DNA from: Paraburkholderia solisilvae
GTDB taxonomy: Bacteria > Pseudomonadota > Gammaproteobacteria > Burkholderiales > Burkholderiaceae
Direction: 5' to 3'
DNA: 64,000 nucleotides
NCBI RefSeq assembly: GCF_902859875.1
Contig: NZ_CADIKF010000021.1
Coordinates: 1-64,000 of the forward strand
Positions 37,309 through 46,595 of this stretch are shown in pieces. The notes below the pieces were generated by a model. The model saw only the letters and a program-made list of their open reading frames with translations, was not told where the DNA came from and did no database searches. Position 1 is the first letter of the stretch. Each line of letters starts with the position of its first letter. A program made the translations under genes and the position numbers.

Positions 37309-38310
37309 ATGGACTCGATCTCGTACGAACGCGCTGCCGACGCGAATGGCGCGGTACGCGCGGCACAGCAGCCCGGCTCGATGTATATCGGCGGCGGCAC
37401 CAACCTGCTCGATCTGATGAAGGGCGGCGTCACGCGTCCGGTCAGACTGATCGACATCACGCATATCAGCGGCCTCGACAGTGTCGCGACGCTGCCCGAC
37501 GGCGGGTTGCGCATCGGCGCACTGGTGCGCAACAGCGACGCGGCGAATCACGCGCTCGTGCGCGAACGGTATCCGTTGCTTTCGCAAGCATTTCTCGCGG
37601 GCGCGTCCGCGCAATTGCGCAATATGGCGACCGTCGGCGGCAATCTGATGCAACGCACACGCTGCTCGTACTTTTACGACACCGCGTTCGCGCAATGCAA
37701 TAAACGTCAACCGGGCAGCGGATGCGCCGCACTCGAAGGCATCAACCGCACGCACGCGATTCTCGGCGCGAGCCCGCAATGCATCGCCGTGAATCCGTCC
37801 GATATGAACGTCGCGCTCGCCGCCCTCGACGCGGTCGTGCGCGTGCGCGGCCCGAGCGGCGAACGCGCGGTGCCGATCGGCGAATTTCATCGTCTGCCTG
37901 GTGACCGGCCGGATCTCGACACCACGTTGCAACTGGGCGAACTGATCACCGCCATCGATCTGCCGCCGCCGCTCTTTAGCGATCACGCGCACTACCTGAA
38001 AGTGCGCGACCGGGCGAGCTATGCATTCGCGCTGGTGTCGGTGGCCGCCGCGTTGCAGATGAACGGCAACACGGTGACGAATGCGCGCATCGCGCTCGGC
38101 GGCGTCGCACACAAGCCATGGCGCGCCAACGCCGCCGAACAGATGCTGACCGGCCATCCGCTCGACGATGCGACCTTGCGCGCGGCCGCGGCCGCCGCGG
38201 TAAGCGATGCGCGTGCGCAGCGCGACAACGCATTCAAGATCGAACTGGCGCAGCGCGCGATCGTGCGCGCGGTGAATCAGGCCGCGGGCCGCAGCGGAGG
38301 TGTCGTATGA
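37309..38310 (+). CDS. paoB: Periplasmic aldehyde oxidoreductase, FAD subunit
   Basis: The 333-residue FAD-binding subunit (GGGTNLLDLMKGG; ATVGGNLMQRTRCSYF). It contains the extra cysteine cluster typical of PaoB (CSYF ... CNKRQPGSGCAA), which holds a [4Fe-4S] centre not found in ordinary xanthine dehydrogenases. AAAGGAG precedes the ATG. Its stop overlaps the paoC start (ATGA), so translation is coupled. Confidence 0.92.
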   Translation: MDSISYERAADANGAVRAAQQPGSMYIGGGTNLLDLMKGGVTRPVRLIDITHISGLDSVATLPDGGLRIGALVRNSDAANHALVRERYPLLSQAFLAGASAQLRNMATVGGNLMQRTRCSYFYDTAFAQCNKRQPGSGCAALEGINRTHAILGASPQCIAVNPSDMNVALAALDAVVRVRGPSGERAVPIGEFHRLPGDRPDLDTTLQLGELITAIDLPPPLFSDHAHYLKVRDRASYAFALVSVAAALQMNGNTVTNARIALGGVAHKPWRANAAEQMLTGHPLDDATLRAAAAAAVSDARAQRDNAFKIELAQRAIVRAVNQAAGRSGGVV

Positions 38311-40538
38311 ACATGATCGGCTATCCGCTCGATCGCACCGACGGCGTCCTGAAAGTCACCGGCGGCGCGCGCTACGCGGCCGAGTTTCCGGAAGGACGGC
38401 TCGCGCATGCGGTGCTCGTGACCAGCACGATCGCGAACGGCGCCATCGCGTCGATCGACGCAAGCCGTGCGCAGTCGCTGCCCGGCGTACTGCTCGTGAT
38501 GACGTACCAGAACGCGCCGCGCCTGCCGCAAAAAGGCATGGCCGGCTTCGCGCCGCCTGCCGGCCGGCGTCTTTCGCTGTTGCAGGACAATCAGGTGCAC
38601 TACAACAACGAGCCGGTCGCGGTAGTCGTGGCCGACACGCTCGAACATGCGACCGACGCCGCGCACCGGTTGCGCATCACCTATCAGACACAGCCGGCCG
38701 CGCTCGATTTCACGCAGGCGAAAGCGCGCATGCACGCGCCGGACAACCCGCAAGGGCGTCAGACCGACACCCGCCGCGGCGACTACGACGCGGGCCTGCG
38801 CGAAGGCACGGTACGCGTCGACGCGGTGTACACGACGCCGACGCAAACGCACAACCCGATGGAGCCGCATGCGACGATGGCCGTGTGGGACGGCCCGCAT
38901 CTGACGCTCTACGACTCGACGCAAGGCATCACCGGCACCCGGGTTGCGGTCGCGAAAGCGCTCGGCATGCCGCCCGACAACGTGCGCGTGATTTCGCCGT
39001 TCATCGGCGGCGGCTTCGGTAGCAAGGGTTCGGCGTGGTCGCACGTCGCGCTCTGCGCGATGGCCGCCAAACAGACCGGGCGCCCGGTGCGGCTCGCACT
39101 CGAACGGCCGCAGATGTTCGGCCCGGTCGGCGCGCGTCCGCGCACCGAGCAGCACTTCGTGCTCGCGGCGAAACCGGACGGCACGCTGACCGCGATGCGC
39201 CACGACAGCATCTCGGACACGTCGATGATCGAAGACTGGACCGAGACCTGCTGCATGGTCACGCGCATGATGTACGCGGTGCCGAACCAGGTGACGACTC
39301 ACCGCCTCGTGCAGTTGAACGTCGGCACGCCGACCTTTATGCGCGCGCCCGGCGAAACGACCGGTTCGTTCGCGCTCGAATCGGCGATGGACGAACTCGC
39401 GATCGAACTGAACATGGACCCGGTCGCACTGCGTCTGAAGAACTATGCGGAGGTCGACCCGCAGGAGAACAAGCCGTGGTCGGCCAAAGCATTGCGCCAG
39501 TGTTATCAGGCCGGCGCAGAACGCTTCGGCTGGTCGCGGCGCAGTCGCGCGCCGCGTTCGATGCGCTCGGGCAATACGCTGATCGGCATGGGCATGGCGA
39601 GCGCGACGTATCCGGCGAACCGCAGCGAGGCCGCGGCCGTGGCGCGCATCCTGCCGGACGGCAGCGCCTTCGTCGCGTCCGGCACGCAGGACATCGGCAC
39701 CGGCACTTACACGGTGATGACGCAGGTGGCGGCCGATGCGATGGGCTTCGAGACGCAAAACATCCGCTTCGCGCTCGGCGATTCGACACTGCCGAACGCG
39801 CCCGGCTCCGGCGGCTCGCGCTCGGCGGCGAGCGTGTCGCCGGCCGTACGCGACGCGGCGACGCAGGTGCGCAACAAGCTGATTGCGCTGGCGCTCGCGG
39901 ACCGCGCGTCGCCGGTGTTTGGCAGCGCGCTCGCCGATGTCACCGTCGAAAAGGGCTGGGTGGTGAGCACCCGCGACCCGGGCAAGCGCGACCCGGCCGC
40001 CGCAGTACTGGCACGCGCGGGCGGCCAGCCGATCGAGGCGACCGCCAGCGTGAAGTCCGGCGACGAACGGCAGCGCTATTCGTTTCATTCGTTCGGCGCG
40101 GTGTTCGCGGAGGTACATGTGGACGCGGACCTCGGCACGATTCGCGTTGCGCGCGTCACCGCGGTGTATGACGTCGGCCGCGTGCTGAACCCGAAGACGG
40201 CGCACAGCCAGCTGATGGGCGGCATCGTCTGGGGCATCGGCACGGCGCTCGAGGAAGAGAGTTCGCTCGATCCGCGCGATGGCCGCATCACGAACGGGAA
40301 TCTTGCCGAGTATCACGTGCCGGTCAATGCGGATGTGAAGACCATCGACGTGCTCGTACTCGATGAAGCCGATCCGTACATCAGTTCAGTCGGCGTGCGA
40401 GGCATCGGCGAAATCGGCATTACCGGCGTGCCGGCTGCGATCGCGAACGCGGTGTATCACGCAACCGGCGTGCGGGTGCGCGATCTGCCGATTACGCTCG
40501 ATAAGGTGATGCCGGGGGTCAAGCGGCAGGTTGTGTAG
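38307..40538 (+). CDS. paoC: Periplasmic aldehyde oxidoreductase, molybdenum-binding subunit
   Basis: The 743-residue catalytic subunit carrying the molybdenum cofactor (MCD type in E. coli PaoC). Moco-contacting motifs GGGFGSKGS and GSGGSRSA and the catalytic Glu in RGIGEIGITG near the C-terminus are present. It oxidises aromatic aldehydes to acids in the periplasm in known systems. The start at 38307 overlaps paoB by 4 bases; an earlier in-frame start is out-of-family arginine-rich sequence. No XdhC/PaoD chaperone is adjacent. Confidence 0.92.
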   Translation: MNMIGYPLDRTDGVLKVTGGARYAAEFPEGRLAHAVLVTSTIANGAIASIDASRAQSLPGVLLVMTYQNAPRLPQKGMAGFAPPAGRRLSLLQDNQVHYNNEPVAVVVADTLEHATDAAHRLRITYQTQPAALDFTQAKARMHAPDNPQGRQTDTRRGDYDAGLREGTVRVDAVYTTPTQTHNPMEPHATMAVWDGPHLTLYDSTQGITGTRVAVAKALGMPPDNVRVISPFIGGGFGSKGSAWSHVALCAMAAKQTGRPVRLALERPQMFGPVGARPRTEQHFVLAAKPDGTLTAMRHDSISDTSMIEDWTETCCMVTRMMYAVPNQVTTHRLVQLNVGTPTFMRAPGETTGSFALESAMDELAIELNMDPVALRLKNYAEVDPQENKPWSAKALRQCYQAGAERFGWSRRSRAPRSMRSGNTLIGMGMASATYPANRSEAAAVARILPDGSAFVASGTQDIGTGTYTVMTQVAADAMGFETQNIRFALGDSTLPNAPGSGGSRSAASVSPAVRDAATQVRNKLIALALADRASPVFGSALADVTVEKGWVVSTRDPGKRDPAAAVLARAGGQPIEATASVKSGDERQRYSFHSFGAVFAEVHVDADLGTIRVARVTAVYDVGRVLNPKTAHSQLMGGIVWGIGTALEEESSLDPRDGRITNGNLAEYHVPVNADVKTIDVLVLDEADPYISSVGVRGIGEIGITGVPAAIANAVYHATGVRVRDLPITLDKVMPGVKRQVV

Positions 40539-40688
40539 TGGGGACTGCGCGGCGACAGGTCATCCGGAAAACGCATGAGGTCCGGCGTTCGACCGGTCGT
40601 CCGTCACCCCGATCACCGGCTTATGCCGCTTGCGTCACCCGCCGGTTGCGCCGCACAATCGGGTTCACTTCCTCTTCCGGTGCCGCCC

Positions 40689-41282
40689 ATGACCTACGCG
40701 TCGCTCGCAACCGGCATCCTGCTGGCCGCCGGTTACGGATCCCGCTTCGATCCGGACGGTCTTCACAACAAGCTGCTCGCGCTATTGCCCGACGGCACGC
40801 CGGTCGCGCACGAGGCCGCGCACCGGCTGCTGCGTGTCGTGCCGCGCGTGCTCGCCGTGGTGCGGCCCGGTTCGGACCCGCTTGCCCGCGTGTTGAACGA
40901 TGCCGGCTGCGACGTCGTGTTTTCGACGGACGCGCAGCGCGGCATGGGCGCGAGCCTCGCCGCGGGCGTTGCAGCGAGCGACGACGCGGAAAGCTGGATC
41001 GTCGCGCTCGCCGATATGCCGCGCATCGCGATCGCCACCGTCGAAACCGTCGCCCGCACACTCGACGGCGGCGCGTCGATCGTCGCGCCGTACTATCGCG
41101 GGCAGCGCGGGCACCCGGTCGGTTTCGGGCTCGCGCACCGCGACGCGCTGCTCGCGCTCGACGGCGACACGGGCGCACGCACGCTGTTCGCGCTGCACAC
41201 GGTGACGCGGCTCGACATCGACGACCCCGGCATACTCGCCGATGTCGATACGCCGGACGATCTGCACAAGCTGCAACCGTGA
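40689..41282 (+). CDS. MocA-like molybdenum cofactor nucleotidyltransferase
   Basis: A 197-residue NTP transferase of the MobA/MocA type. It has a nucleotide-binding start GILLAAGYGSRF, a Lys about 15 residues later and an ADMP metal motif. MocA adds CMP to molybdopterin for xanthine-oxidase-type enzymes. It lies 150 bases downstream of paoC on the same strand, so it probably matures the PaoC cofactor. The ATG at 40689 is chosen; an in-frame ATG 66 bases earlier is possible. Confidence 0.82.
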   Translation: MTYASLATGILLAAGYGSRFDPDGLHNKLLALLPDGTPVAHEAAHRLLRVVPRVLAVVRPGSDPLARVLNDAGCDVVFSTDAQRGMGASLAAGVAASDDAESWIVALADMPRIAIATVETVARTLDGGASIVAPYYRGQRGHPVGFGLAHRDALLALDGDTGARTLFALHTVTRLDIDDPGILADVDTPDDLHKLQP

Positions 41283-41484
41283 CGTCGTCCGCAGCCAGCA
41301 GCCCGCATGCGGCAACCCGCCCATCGCACAGGCACATGACTTGCGCATGCGCTCGACGCCCAGCCGGAAAACCCCGGCGCAGCCGCCCGCTTTTGCGCCT
41401 AAGCTGTGAAGGGCCGCGGCCATTGCGTCGCCGCGGCGCCCGTCCACCCCGCCACACGAGGCAGGTCCCGCAGTCACCCACGTT

Positions 41485-42201
41485 ATGAGCGAAACCAACC
41501 CGCGTCTTTTTGTCGTGTCCCCTCATTTCGACGACGCCGTGTTCAGTTGCGGCGCGTTGCTCGCCATCTCTCCCGATGCCGCGGTCTGCACGGTGTTCGC
41601 CGCGCCGCCCGAGCACGACATGTGTACCGAATGGGATACGAAGGCTGGCTTCGCCGGTGCGTACGAGTCGGTGCACGCGCGTACGATCGAAGACAATCAC
41701 GCACTCGCGGTACTCGACGCGATTCCGCTGCGCTTGCCGTTTCGCGACGCGCAGTATCTCGATTCGCCGTCGATCAGCAAGCTCGCCGGCGTGCTCGAAG
41801 AGACGATCTACGGCTCGACCGCGGACACGCTGCTGATGCCGCTCGGGCTGTTTCACAAGGACCACGCGCTGGTGTACGACGCGTGCTGCGAAATCTTGCC
41901 GCGGATGTCGCATCTCACATGGTTCGCGTATGAGGAAGCGATCTACCGACCGATGCCGGGACTCGTGCAGGCGCGCCTTGCCGACCTCGCGAAGCGCGGC
42001 ATCGTCGCGACGCCCGCGCATCCGGCCGCCGACCATACGCTCGACGCCAAACGCCAGACGATGATGAAACGCGAAGCGGTCAGCGCGTATGAGAGCCAGT
42101 TGCGTGCGTTCGGCCCGCAAGGTTATGCGGACGTATTCGCCGGCGAACGCTACTGGCGGCTCGAAATGACACGGCGGTCGCGCACGGAACGCCGGACGTG
42201 A
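41485..42201 (+). CDS. PIG-L family deacetylase
   Basis: A 238-residue zinc hydrolase of the PIG-L/LmbE type with the signature PHFDDAVFS (PHxDD, metal and base residues, about 13-17) and a later HKDH metal motif. Family members remove acetyl groups from GlcNAc-linked or small-molecule substrates. The substrate is unknown and the neighbours give no clear pathway. Confidence 0.85.
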   Translation: MSETNPRLFVVSPHFDDAVFSCGALLAISPDAAVCTVFAAPPEHDMCTEWDTKAGFAGAYESVHARTIEDNHALAVLDAIPLRLPFRDAQYLDSPSISKLAGVLEETIYGSTADTLLMPLGLFHKDHALVYDACCEILPRMSHLTWFAYEEAIYRPMPGLVQARLADLAKRGIVATPAHPAADHTLDAKRQTMMKREAVSAYESQLRAFGPQGYADVFAGERYWRLEMTRRSRTERRT

Positions 42202-42362
42202 GCCGGAGGCGGCTCGCGCCACAGTCCGCTGGATGGCGCCTTCAGACGGACCGCGCATGCGACCGCGCGCGCGAAGCGCAAGCGGCCTCGGGCCGGATCG
42301 CCTACGCTTCCGTTAGCAGGAAAGCACGCCACGCCCTCACGGGCCAAGCACGAGGTAACGCC

Positions 42363-42515
42363 ATGATCTGCCGCATCCATACCGCGCCGATTCCGGAACC
42401 GCTCGCCGACCCGACCCGCGATCCTGAAGGCGACCCGCTGACGCCGCCGTCGCCCGGCCATCACAACGACGAGCCGCAGCGCCCGGAAGGGCCGCCCGAT
42501 AAGGATCCGGTGTAG
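42363..42515 (+). CDS. Small proline-rich protein of unknown function
   Basis: A 50-residue peptide, very rich in Pro, Asp and Glu (C-terminal ...PPDKDPV), with a GAGGTAA ribosome site before the ATG at 42363. Likely disordered. No family recognised; a true gene is suggested mainly by the ribosome site and codon pattern. Confidence 0.45.
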   Translation: MICRIHTAPIPEPLADPTRDPEGDPLTPPSPGHHNDEPQRPEGPPDKDPV

Positions 42516-42720
42516 TCGTCGCCGCCGCGGGCCGGCACGCGCACCGCGCGGCCCGGCCCCTGAAGACAGGCGGCGCCCACGCGCGCGCCGTGCGACATCG
42601 CGCGCAGCGGCGCCGCGCAGCCCCCTTCGCTCGCGCAGGTATACCCCGCCTTCTAACCCTGCATCGAACGGCAACGCTGCGAACGCCGGCGATTAACCGG
42701 CGTCCGCACGTACGCCTGCG

Positions 42721-43623
42721 TCAGAACTGATAGTTCAACGATATATCGCAGACGCCGCCTGTCTTCGTCTGGATCACCGGGCTGGCCGCGGCGCTGCCGA
42801 GCAGCCGCTTCAGTGCGCCGTCGGCGGTCACGAACCAGTGCTTGTTGACGAACCAGATCATCGTGATACCGAACCCGGCCGACTTCAGGCCCGCGCTCGC
42901 GTCGTACTGCCGCAGCCCCGACGCGGCCGATTGCGCGGGATTCACGCCGAACCAGCTGTTCATATACGTCGAGTCCGCGAACGTCACCGACGGACCGGCG
43001 AACCAGAAGAACGTGTCCGAGCTGCCCGGCATCGGCATATAGGCGCCGAGATCCGCGATCCAGCCGTTCGAGCCGCCGATGCTGCGCGTGATCGCGGTGC
43101 GAAACGTCAGCGGGAAATTTTTCGACACCACGTACTCGGCGGCCAGTTTGATCTCCGGCGCCGGGTTGATGTTGCCGAGTCCGTTCAGATGCTGCGGGTC
43201 GTCGTGGCCGCGCCGCCCGAGGTCGTACACCGCGGCAATGCTCGCGCGCCAGTTCTGGCCCTGCGCCACATTGACGCCGAGACCCTCGCCGGTCGACAGG
43301 AAGGCCAGATCCTTGTAACGGATGTCGAGGCTCGGACCGACCAGCATGTGATAACGGGACGAACCGTCGTAGCGCGGCTCGAAGGTCGAGCCGATGCCGA
43401 TGCGCGTTTCCCAGTCGGGAAGCGGCTGCGGCGCGAACATCTTCTCGAGCGGAATGCCCGCCGAGTACTGCCATTCGCCAAGCGGCGACGGCGTTTGCGC
43501 GAATGCGCCCGGTGCGGCGAACGCCGCCATCGCCGCGCTGGCGGCCGCCCATCCGGCAGCGCCACGGGCTTTCAGACTGCGATGCTGTCCGGCGCGACGC
43601 CCGGAGTGTTTCGTTGACGCCAC
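42721..43623 (-). CDS. MipA/OmpV-family outer-membrane protein
   Basis: A 300-residue beta-barrel precursor. A GTG at 43623 directly follows GGGAGG and starts a long signal peptide (AAGWAAASAAMAAFAAPGAFA). The mature part shows alternating strands of the MipA/OmpV type and ends in the barrel closing signal LNYQF. MipA proteins scaffold peptidoglycan enzymes or form outer-membrane channels. The much longer open frame upstream is rejected. Confidence 0.85.
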   Translation of the reverse strand: MASTKHSGRRAGQHRSLKARGAAGWAAASAAMAAFAAPGAFAQTPSPLGEWQYSAGIPLEKMFAPQPLPDWETRIGIGSTFEPRYDGSSRYHMLVGPSLDIRYKDLAFLSTGEGLGVNVAQGQNWRASIAAVYDLGRRGHDDPQHLNGLGNINPAPEIKLAAEYVVSKNFPLTFRTAITRSIGGSNGWIADLGAYMPMPGSSDTFFWFAGPSVTFADSTYMNSWFGVNPAQSAASGLRQYDASAGLKSAGFGITMIWFVNKHWFVTADGALKRLLGSAAASPVIQTKTGGVCDISLNYQF

Positions 43624-44068
43624 AACGCCTCCCGTCTTCTGGTTGATTGGCTCTGGGCGCCTCTGCCGCGCTGCCGTCGTCGAAGGTCGATGGCAACGCG
43701 GCTCGAGCCGCGCCCGGAGTGGGTGAGCGAGTATGTCAGCGTGCGTGCCTGGCGCCTGCCGGGCCGTTTGCCCGCACACTGAGCAAAACACTACTGCGTA
43801 AATTCGCAGCCATGCATGCGGTAGCAAACGGTGTTCCACCATGTCGCGCGGGGACGCGCGCGCCCGTGTTTCCGTTTCAGTTTTCGGGCGCCGGGCCGCT
43901 TCCTGCCGGCAGCGGCCGATGCGCCGCACGCGGGCCAGCCCCGGCCGGCACGCGCGCCTACGCGTGCCGCTCATTTTTCCCTCATTCAGCGTCGCTACGC
44001 TGCAAACGTCAACTGCGCGCACGGCACGCACCGATCCGGGCAGCACCGATGCGCATCGAGGGGAAAAA
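43624..44068. other. Divergent intergenic region, mipA-like / lipoprotein
   Basis: 445 bases holding the two divergent promoters. An open frame of 141 codons on the plus strand is present but has no ribosome site and an unlikely composition; I do not call it. No other structure seen. Confidence 0.5.
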
Positions 44069-44545
44069 ATGAAAAGGTCACTGATATTCGTCAGCACGTC
44101 GGCACTGATCTGCGCGTGTGCGCTGAGCGGCTGCGCGACGCCCGCCGGTTCCGCCGACATCTACGGCGCCGCTCAGGCACAGCGCGAGGAAACCGTGCGT
44201 ATGGGCACGGTCGAAAGCGTGCGCAATGTGACGATCGATGCGAACAACGGCCAGCCCGGTGTGCTCGGCGCACTCGGCGGCGGCCTGCTCGGCGGCGTCG
44301 CCGGCAGCGCGTTCGGCGGCGGGCACGGCTCGTTGCTGATGGGCGTGCTCGGCGGTGTGGCCGGCGCAGTGGCCGGCAGCGAGGTGCAACACAAGCTCGC
44401 GCAGCAGCATGGCGAGGAAATCACGGTGCGCCTCGACAACGGCGACTGGCGGGCAATCACGCAAAATGCCGACGACGGATATTTTCATCCGGGCCAACGC
44501 GTGCGGCTGCTGTCGAGCGACGGCATCACGCGCGTCACGGACTGA
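44069..44545 (+). CDS. Glycine-zipper outer-membrane lipoprotein (SlyB/PcP-like)
   Basis: A 158-residue lipoprotein with lipobox LSGC (Cys22) after a signal peptide. A glycine-zipper 2TM region follows (GALGGGLLGGVAGSAFGGG, GVLGGVAGAVAGS, about 67-110), then a short beta domain. The GAGGGGA site precedes the ATG at 44069. Family members stabilise the outer membrane under cation stress. Confidence 0.87.
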   Translation: MKRSLIFVSTSALICACALSGCATPAGSADIYGAAQAQREETVRMGTVESVRNVTIDANNGQPGVLGALGGGLLGGVAGSAFGGGHGSLLMGVLGGVAGAVAGSEVQHKLAQQHGEEITVRLDNGDWRAITQNADDGYFHPGQRVRLLSSDGITRVTD

Positions 44546-44728
44546 CTCCGCGACGGCTAGCGCGTCGCGGTCGTCGAAGACGGCGCGATCCCGATCGTGT
44601 CGAACGGGACCGCGCTCGCAGATGAAGCGATCTTGGGCCGCGCGCGGGTCGGCGGGCGGCCGGCCTCGCGATATCGCATCACAAGACTTTGATCGCGCGT
44701 CAAGCAGCCACGCGACCGTGCATCGTTA

Positions 44729-46273
44729 TTAACCGAGCTGGAACACCGACACCGCGCGCCGCAGCGAATGCGCCTGCTCATCGAGCGCCGCGGCCGCCGC
44801 GGCGGCCTGCTCGACGAGCGCCGCGTTCTGCTGCGACACCTCGTCCATCTGCGACACCGCGCGGTTCACCTGCTCGATGCCGTCGCGCTGCTCTTCGGAT
44901 GCGGCGGCGATTTCATCCATGATCGCGGTGACGTGGGCGATCGACTGGCGCAGTTCCTCCATCGTTTCGCCCGCGGCGCCGACGAGGCGCGCGCCCGCAT
45001 TGACGCGCTCGACCGAATCGCCGATCAGATCCTTGATCTCCTTCGCCGCGACGCCCGCACGCTGCGCGAGCGAACGCACTTCGCCCGCCACCACCGCGAA
45101 GCCGCGGCCCTGATCGCCGGCGCGCGCCGCTTCGACCGCGGCGTTCAGCGCGAGAATATTGGTCTGGAACGCGATGCTTTCGATCACACCGGTAATATCG
45201 GCAATCTTCTGCGAGCTGCGGTCGATGCTGCCCATCGTCTCGACCACGTCGCCGACCACCGTCGCACCGCGCCCGGCGACAACGTTTGCCTTGCCGGCCA
45301 GATCCTGCGCCTGGCGTGCGTTGTCGGCATTCTGTTTGACGGTCGCGGTCAACTGCTCCATGCTCGCCGCGGTTTCCTGCAGCGACGCGGCCTGCTCTTC
45401 GGTGCGCTGCGACAGATCGCTGTTGCCCGCCGCGATCTGACGCGTCGCGGTGACGATCGACTCCGAGCTGTGCGTGACCTGGCGAACCGTTTCCGTGAGG
45501 CCGCCCTGCATCGTCTTCAGGCCATCGACCAGCTTGCCCATTTCGTCTTGCGAGCCCGCCTCGAAACGGCCCGTCAGGTCGCCGCTCGCGATGCGGCGCA
45601 ACTGTTCAAGCACCGTCACCAGCGGCCGCGAGATCGACCGGTTCAGGCCGCTCGCGCAGGCGAAACAGGCGCCCATGCCGATCACGATCAGCACCGCGCC
45701 GACGATGCGCAGCAAGCGGAAGTTCGCCTGCGCTTCGTCGAATGCGCGCTTGCCGCGCTCGAGCTTCCATTGCTGAAGCGCGTCCCACGCTTTCGAAAGC
45801 GGCACCGTGTACTTGACGATCACGTTCATCGCGATGTCGTCGGCGGCCTTGCTGTCGCCCTTTTTCAACGCGTCCATCATCGGCAGGATGGCCTGCTGGA
45901 CGATCGCGTTACGCGCGGTGTTCGCCGCATCGGCGAGTTGCTGTTCCTCGGGCTCGTGCGGCATCGCGCCGTACTCCTGCCAGGCGTGATCCGAATCCGC
46001 GAGGTAGCCGCCCGCCTTCTCGATGAGGCGCGGCACCTCCGGTGCGTCCGGATGGAGCAGCGCGCGGTCGAGCGTGGTGCGCACGATCGTCAGGTTCAGG
46101 TTCGACTTGCCAAGCGCGATGGACGAGGCAAGCTGGTTCGAGTACGCATAGTCGAGGTCGCCGCTCAGATCCTGCATGCCGAACTGCGCAAGCAGACCGA
46201 GTGCGACGATCAGGACGCCCAGAAGCGCGGTGGTGGCCCAAAGGCGGGCGGAGATGGAGAGGCGTGAAAACAT
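44729..46273 (-). CDS. Methyl-accepting chemotaxis protein (4HB ligand domain)
   Basis: A 514-residue transmembrane chemoreceptor. It has a first helix near residue 10, a periplasmic four-helix-bundle sensor of about 150 residues, a second helix, a HAMP domain, and a signalling domain with the conserved hairpin tip ([20 protein letters not shown]). No C-terminal CheR-binding pentapeptide is seen. The ATG at 46273 is chosen; a TTG 30 bases upstream is possible. Ligand unknown. Confidence 0.92.
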   Translation of the reverse strand: MFSRLSISARLWATTALLGVLIVALGLLAQFGMQDLSGDLDYAYSNQLASSIALGKSNLNLTIVRTTLDRALLHPDAPEVPRLIEKAGGYLADSDHAWQEYGAMPHEPEEQQLADAANTARNAIVQQAILPMMDALKKGDSKAADDIAMNVIVKYTVPLSKAWDALQQWKLERGKRAFDEAQANFRLLRIVGAVLIVIGMGACFACASGLNRSISRPLVTVLEQLRRIASGDLTGRFEAGSQDEMGKLVDGLKTMQGGLTETVRQVTHSSESIVTATRQIAAGNSDLSQRTEEQAASLQETAASMEQLTATVKQNADNARQAQDLAGKANVVAGRGATVVGDVVETMGSIDRSSQKIADITGVIESIAFQTNILALNAAVEAARAGDQGRGFAVVAGEVRSLAQRAGVAAKEIKDLIGDSVERVNAGARLVGAAGETMEELRQSIAHVTAIMDEIAAASEEQRDGIEQVNRAVSQMDEVSQQNAALVEQAAAAAAALDEQAHSLRRAVSVFQLG

Positions 46274-46469
46274 GATTGGCCAGGTAAGTTGTTTTTGGAT
46301 CAACCCGGCCCTTCATCGAACGATCGGATGGGCGCCGGTCTATCGCTGATAACAACGGCACCGGCGCGCCTAACTTGAGGCTTTCGATCAAAAAAAATCG
46401 TTTGCGAATGCGCTTTGCGCGACGCGCGTTCGCGACCTCGCCGCCGGTTTCGGGCGGCCCGGTCGCGAG

Positions 46470-46513
46470 CGATGCAAAACGTCGATAACCGGCCTTGTAA
46501 AAGACCGGTTATC
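46470..46513 (-). terminator. Hairpin terminator downstream of dctA
   Basis: A 13-bp stem with one mismatch (GATAACCGG at 46484-46492 with CCGGTTATC at 46505-46513, extended inward) and a 4-base loop, followed on the minus strand by a TTTT run. It lies about 85 bases past the dctA stop, after the tandem repeat. Confidence 0.65.
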
Positions 46514-46514
46514 T

Positions 46515-46589
46515 GGGCGAAACGTCAGCGGGCGAAACGTCAGCGGGCGAAACGTCAGCGGGTGAAACGTCAGCAGGTGAAACGTCTGC
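46515..46589. repeat. 15-bp tandem repeat, five copies
   Basis: Five contiguous units of GGGCGAAACGTCAGC, with small changes in the last two (GGGTGAAACGTCAGC, AGGTGAAACGTCTGC). They fill the space between the dctA stop codon and its terminator. Confidence 0.88.
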
Positions 46590-46595
46590 GGACGA

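Larger units (their letters stand above)
46274..46595. other. Gap between dctA and the chemoreceptor gene
   Basis: A 322-base stretch between two leftward genes with no gene. It contains a hairpin terminator (46470-46513) and a five-copy 15-bp tandem repeat (46515-46589), both in the dctA 3' region. The chemoreceptor promoter must lie to the left of these. Confidence 0.55.

Noticed and set aside
43647..44072. 141-codon open frame in the mipA/lipoprotein gap
   Set aside because: No ribosome site, biased Ala/Arg/Pro composition, overlaps the real lipoprotein start.
42721..44160. 479-codon version of the MipA-like protein
   Set aside because: The first 180 codons are arginine-rich and out of family; a GTG with GGGAGG at 43623 starts a proper signal peptide.
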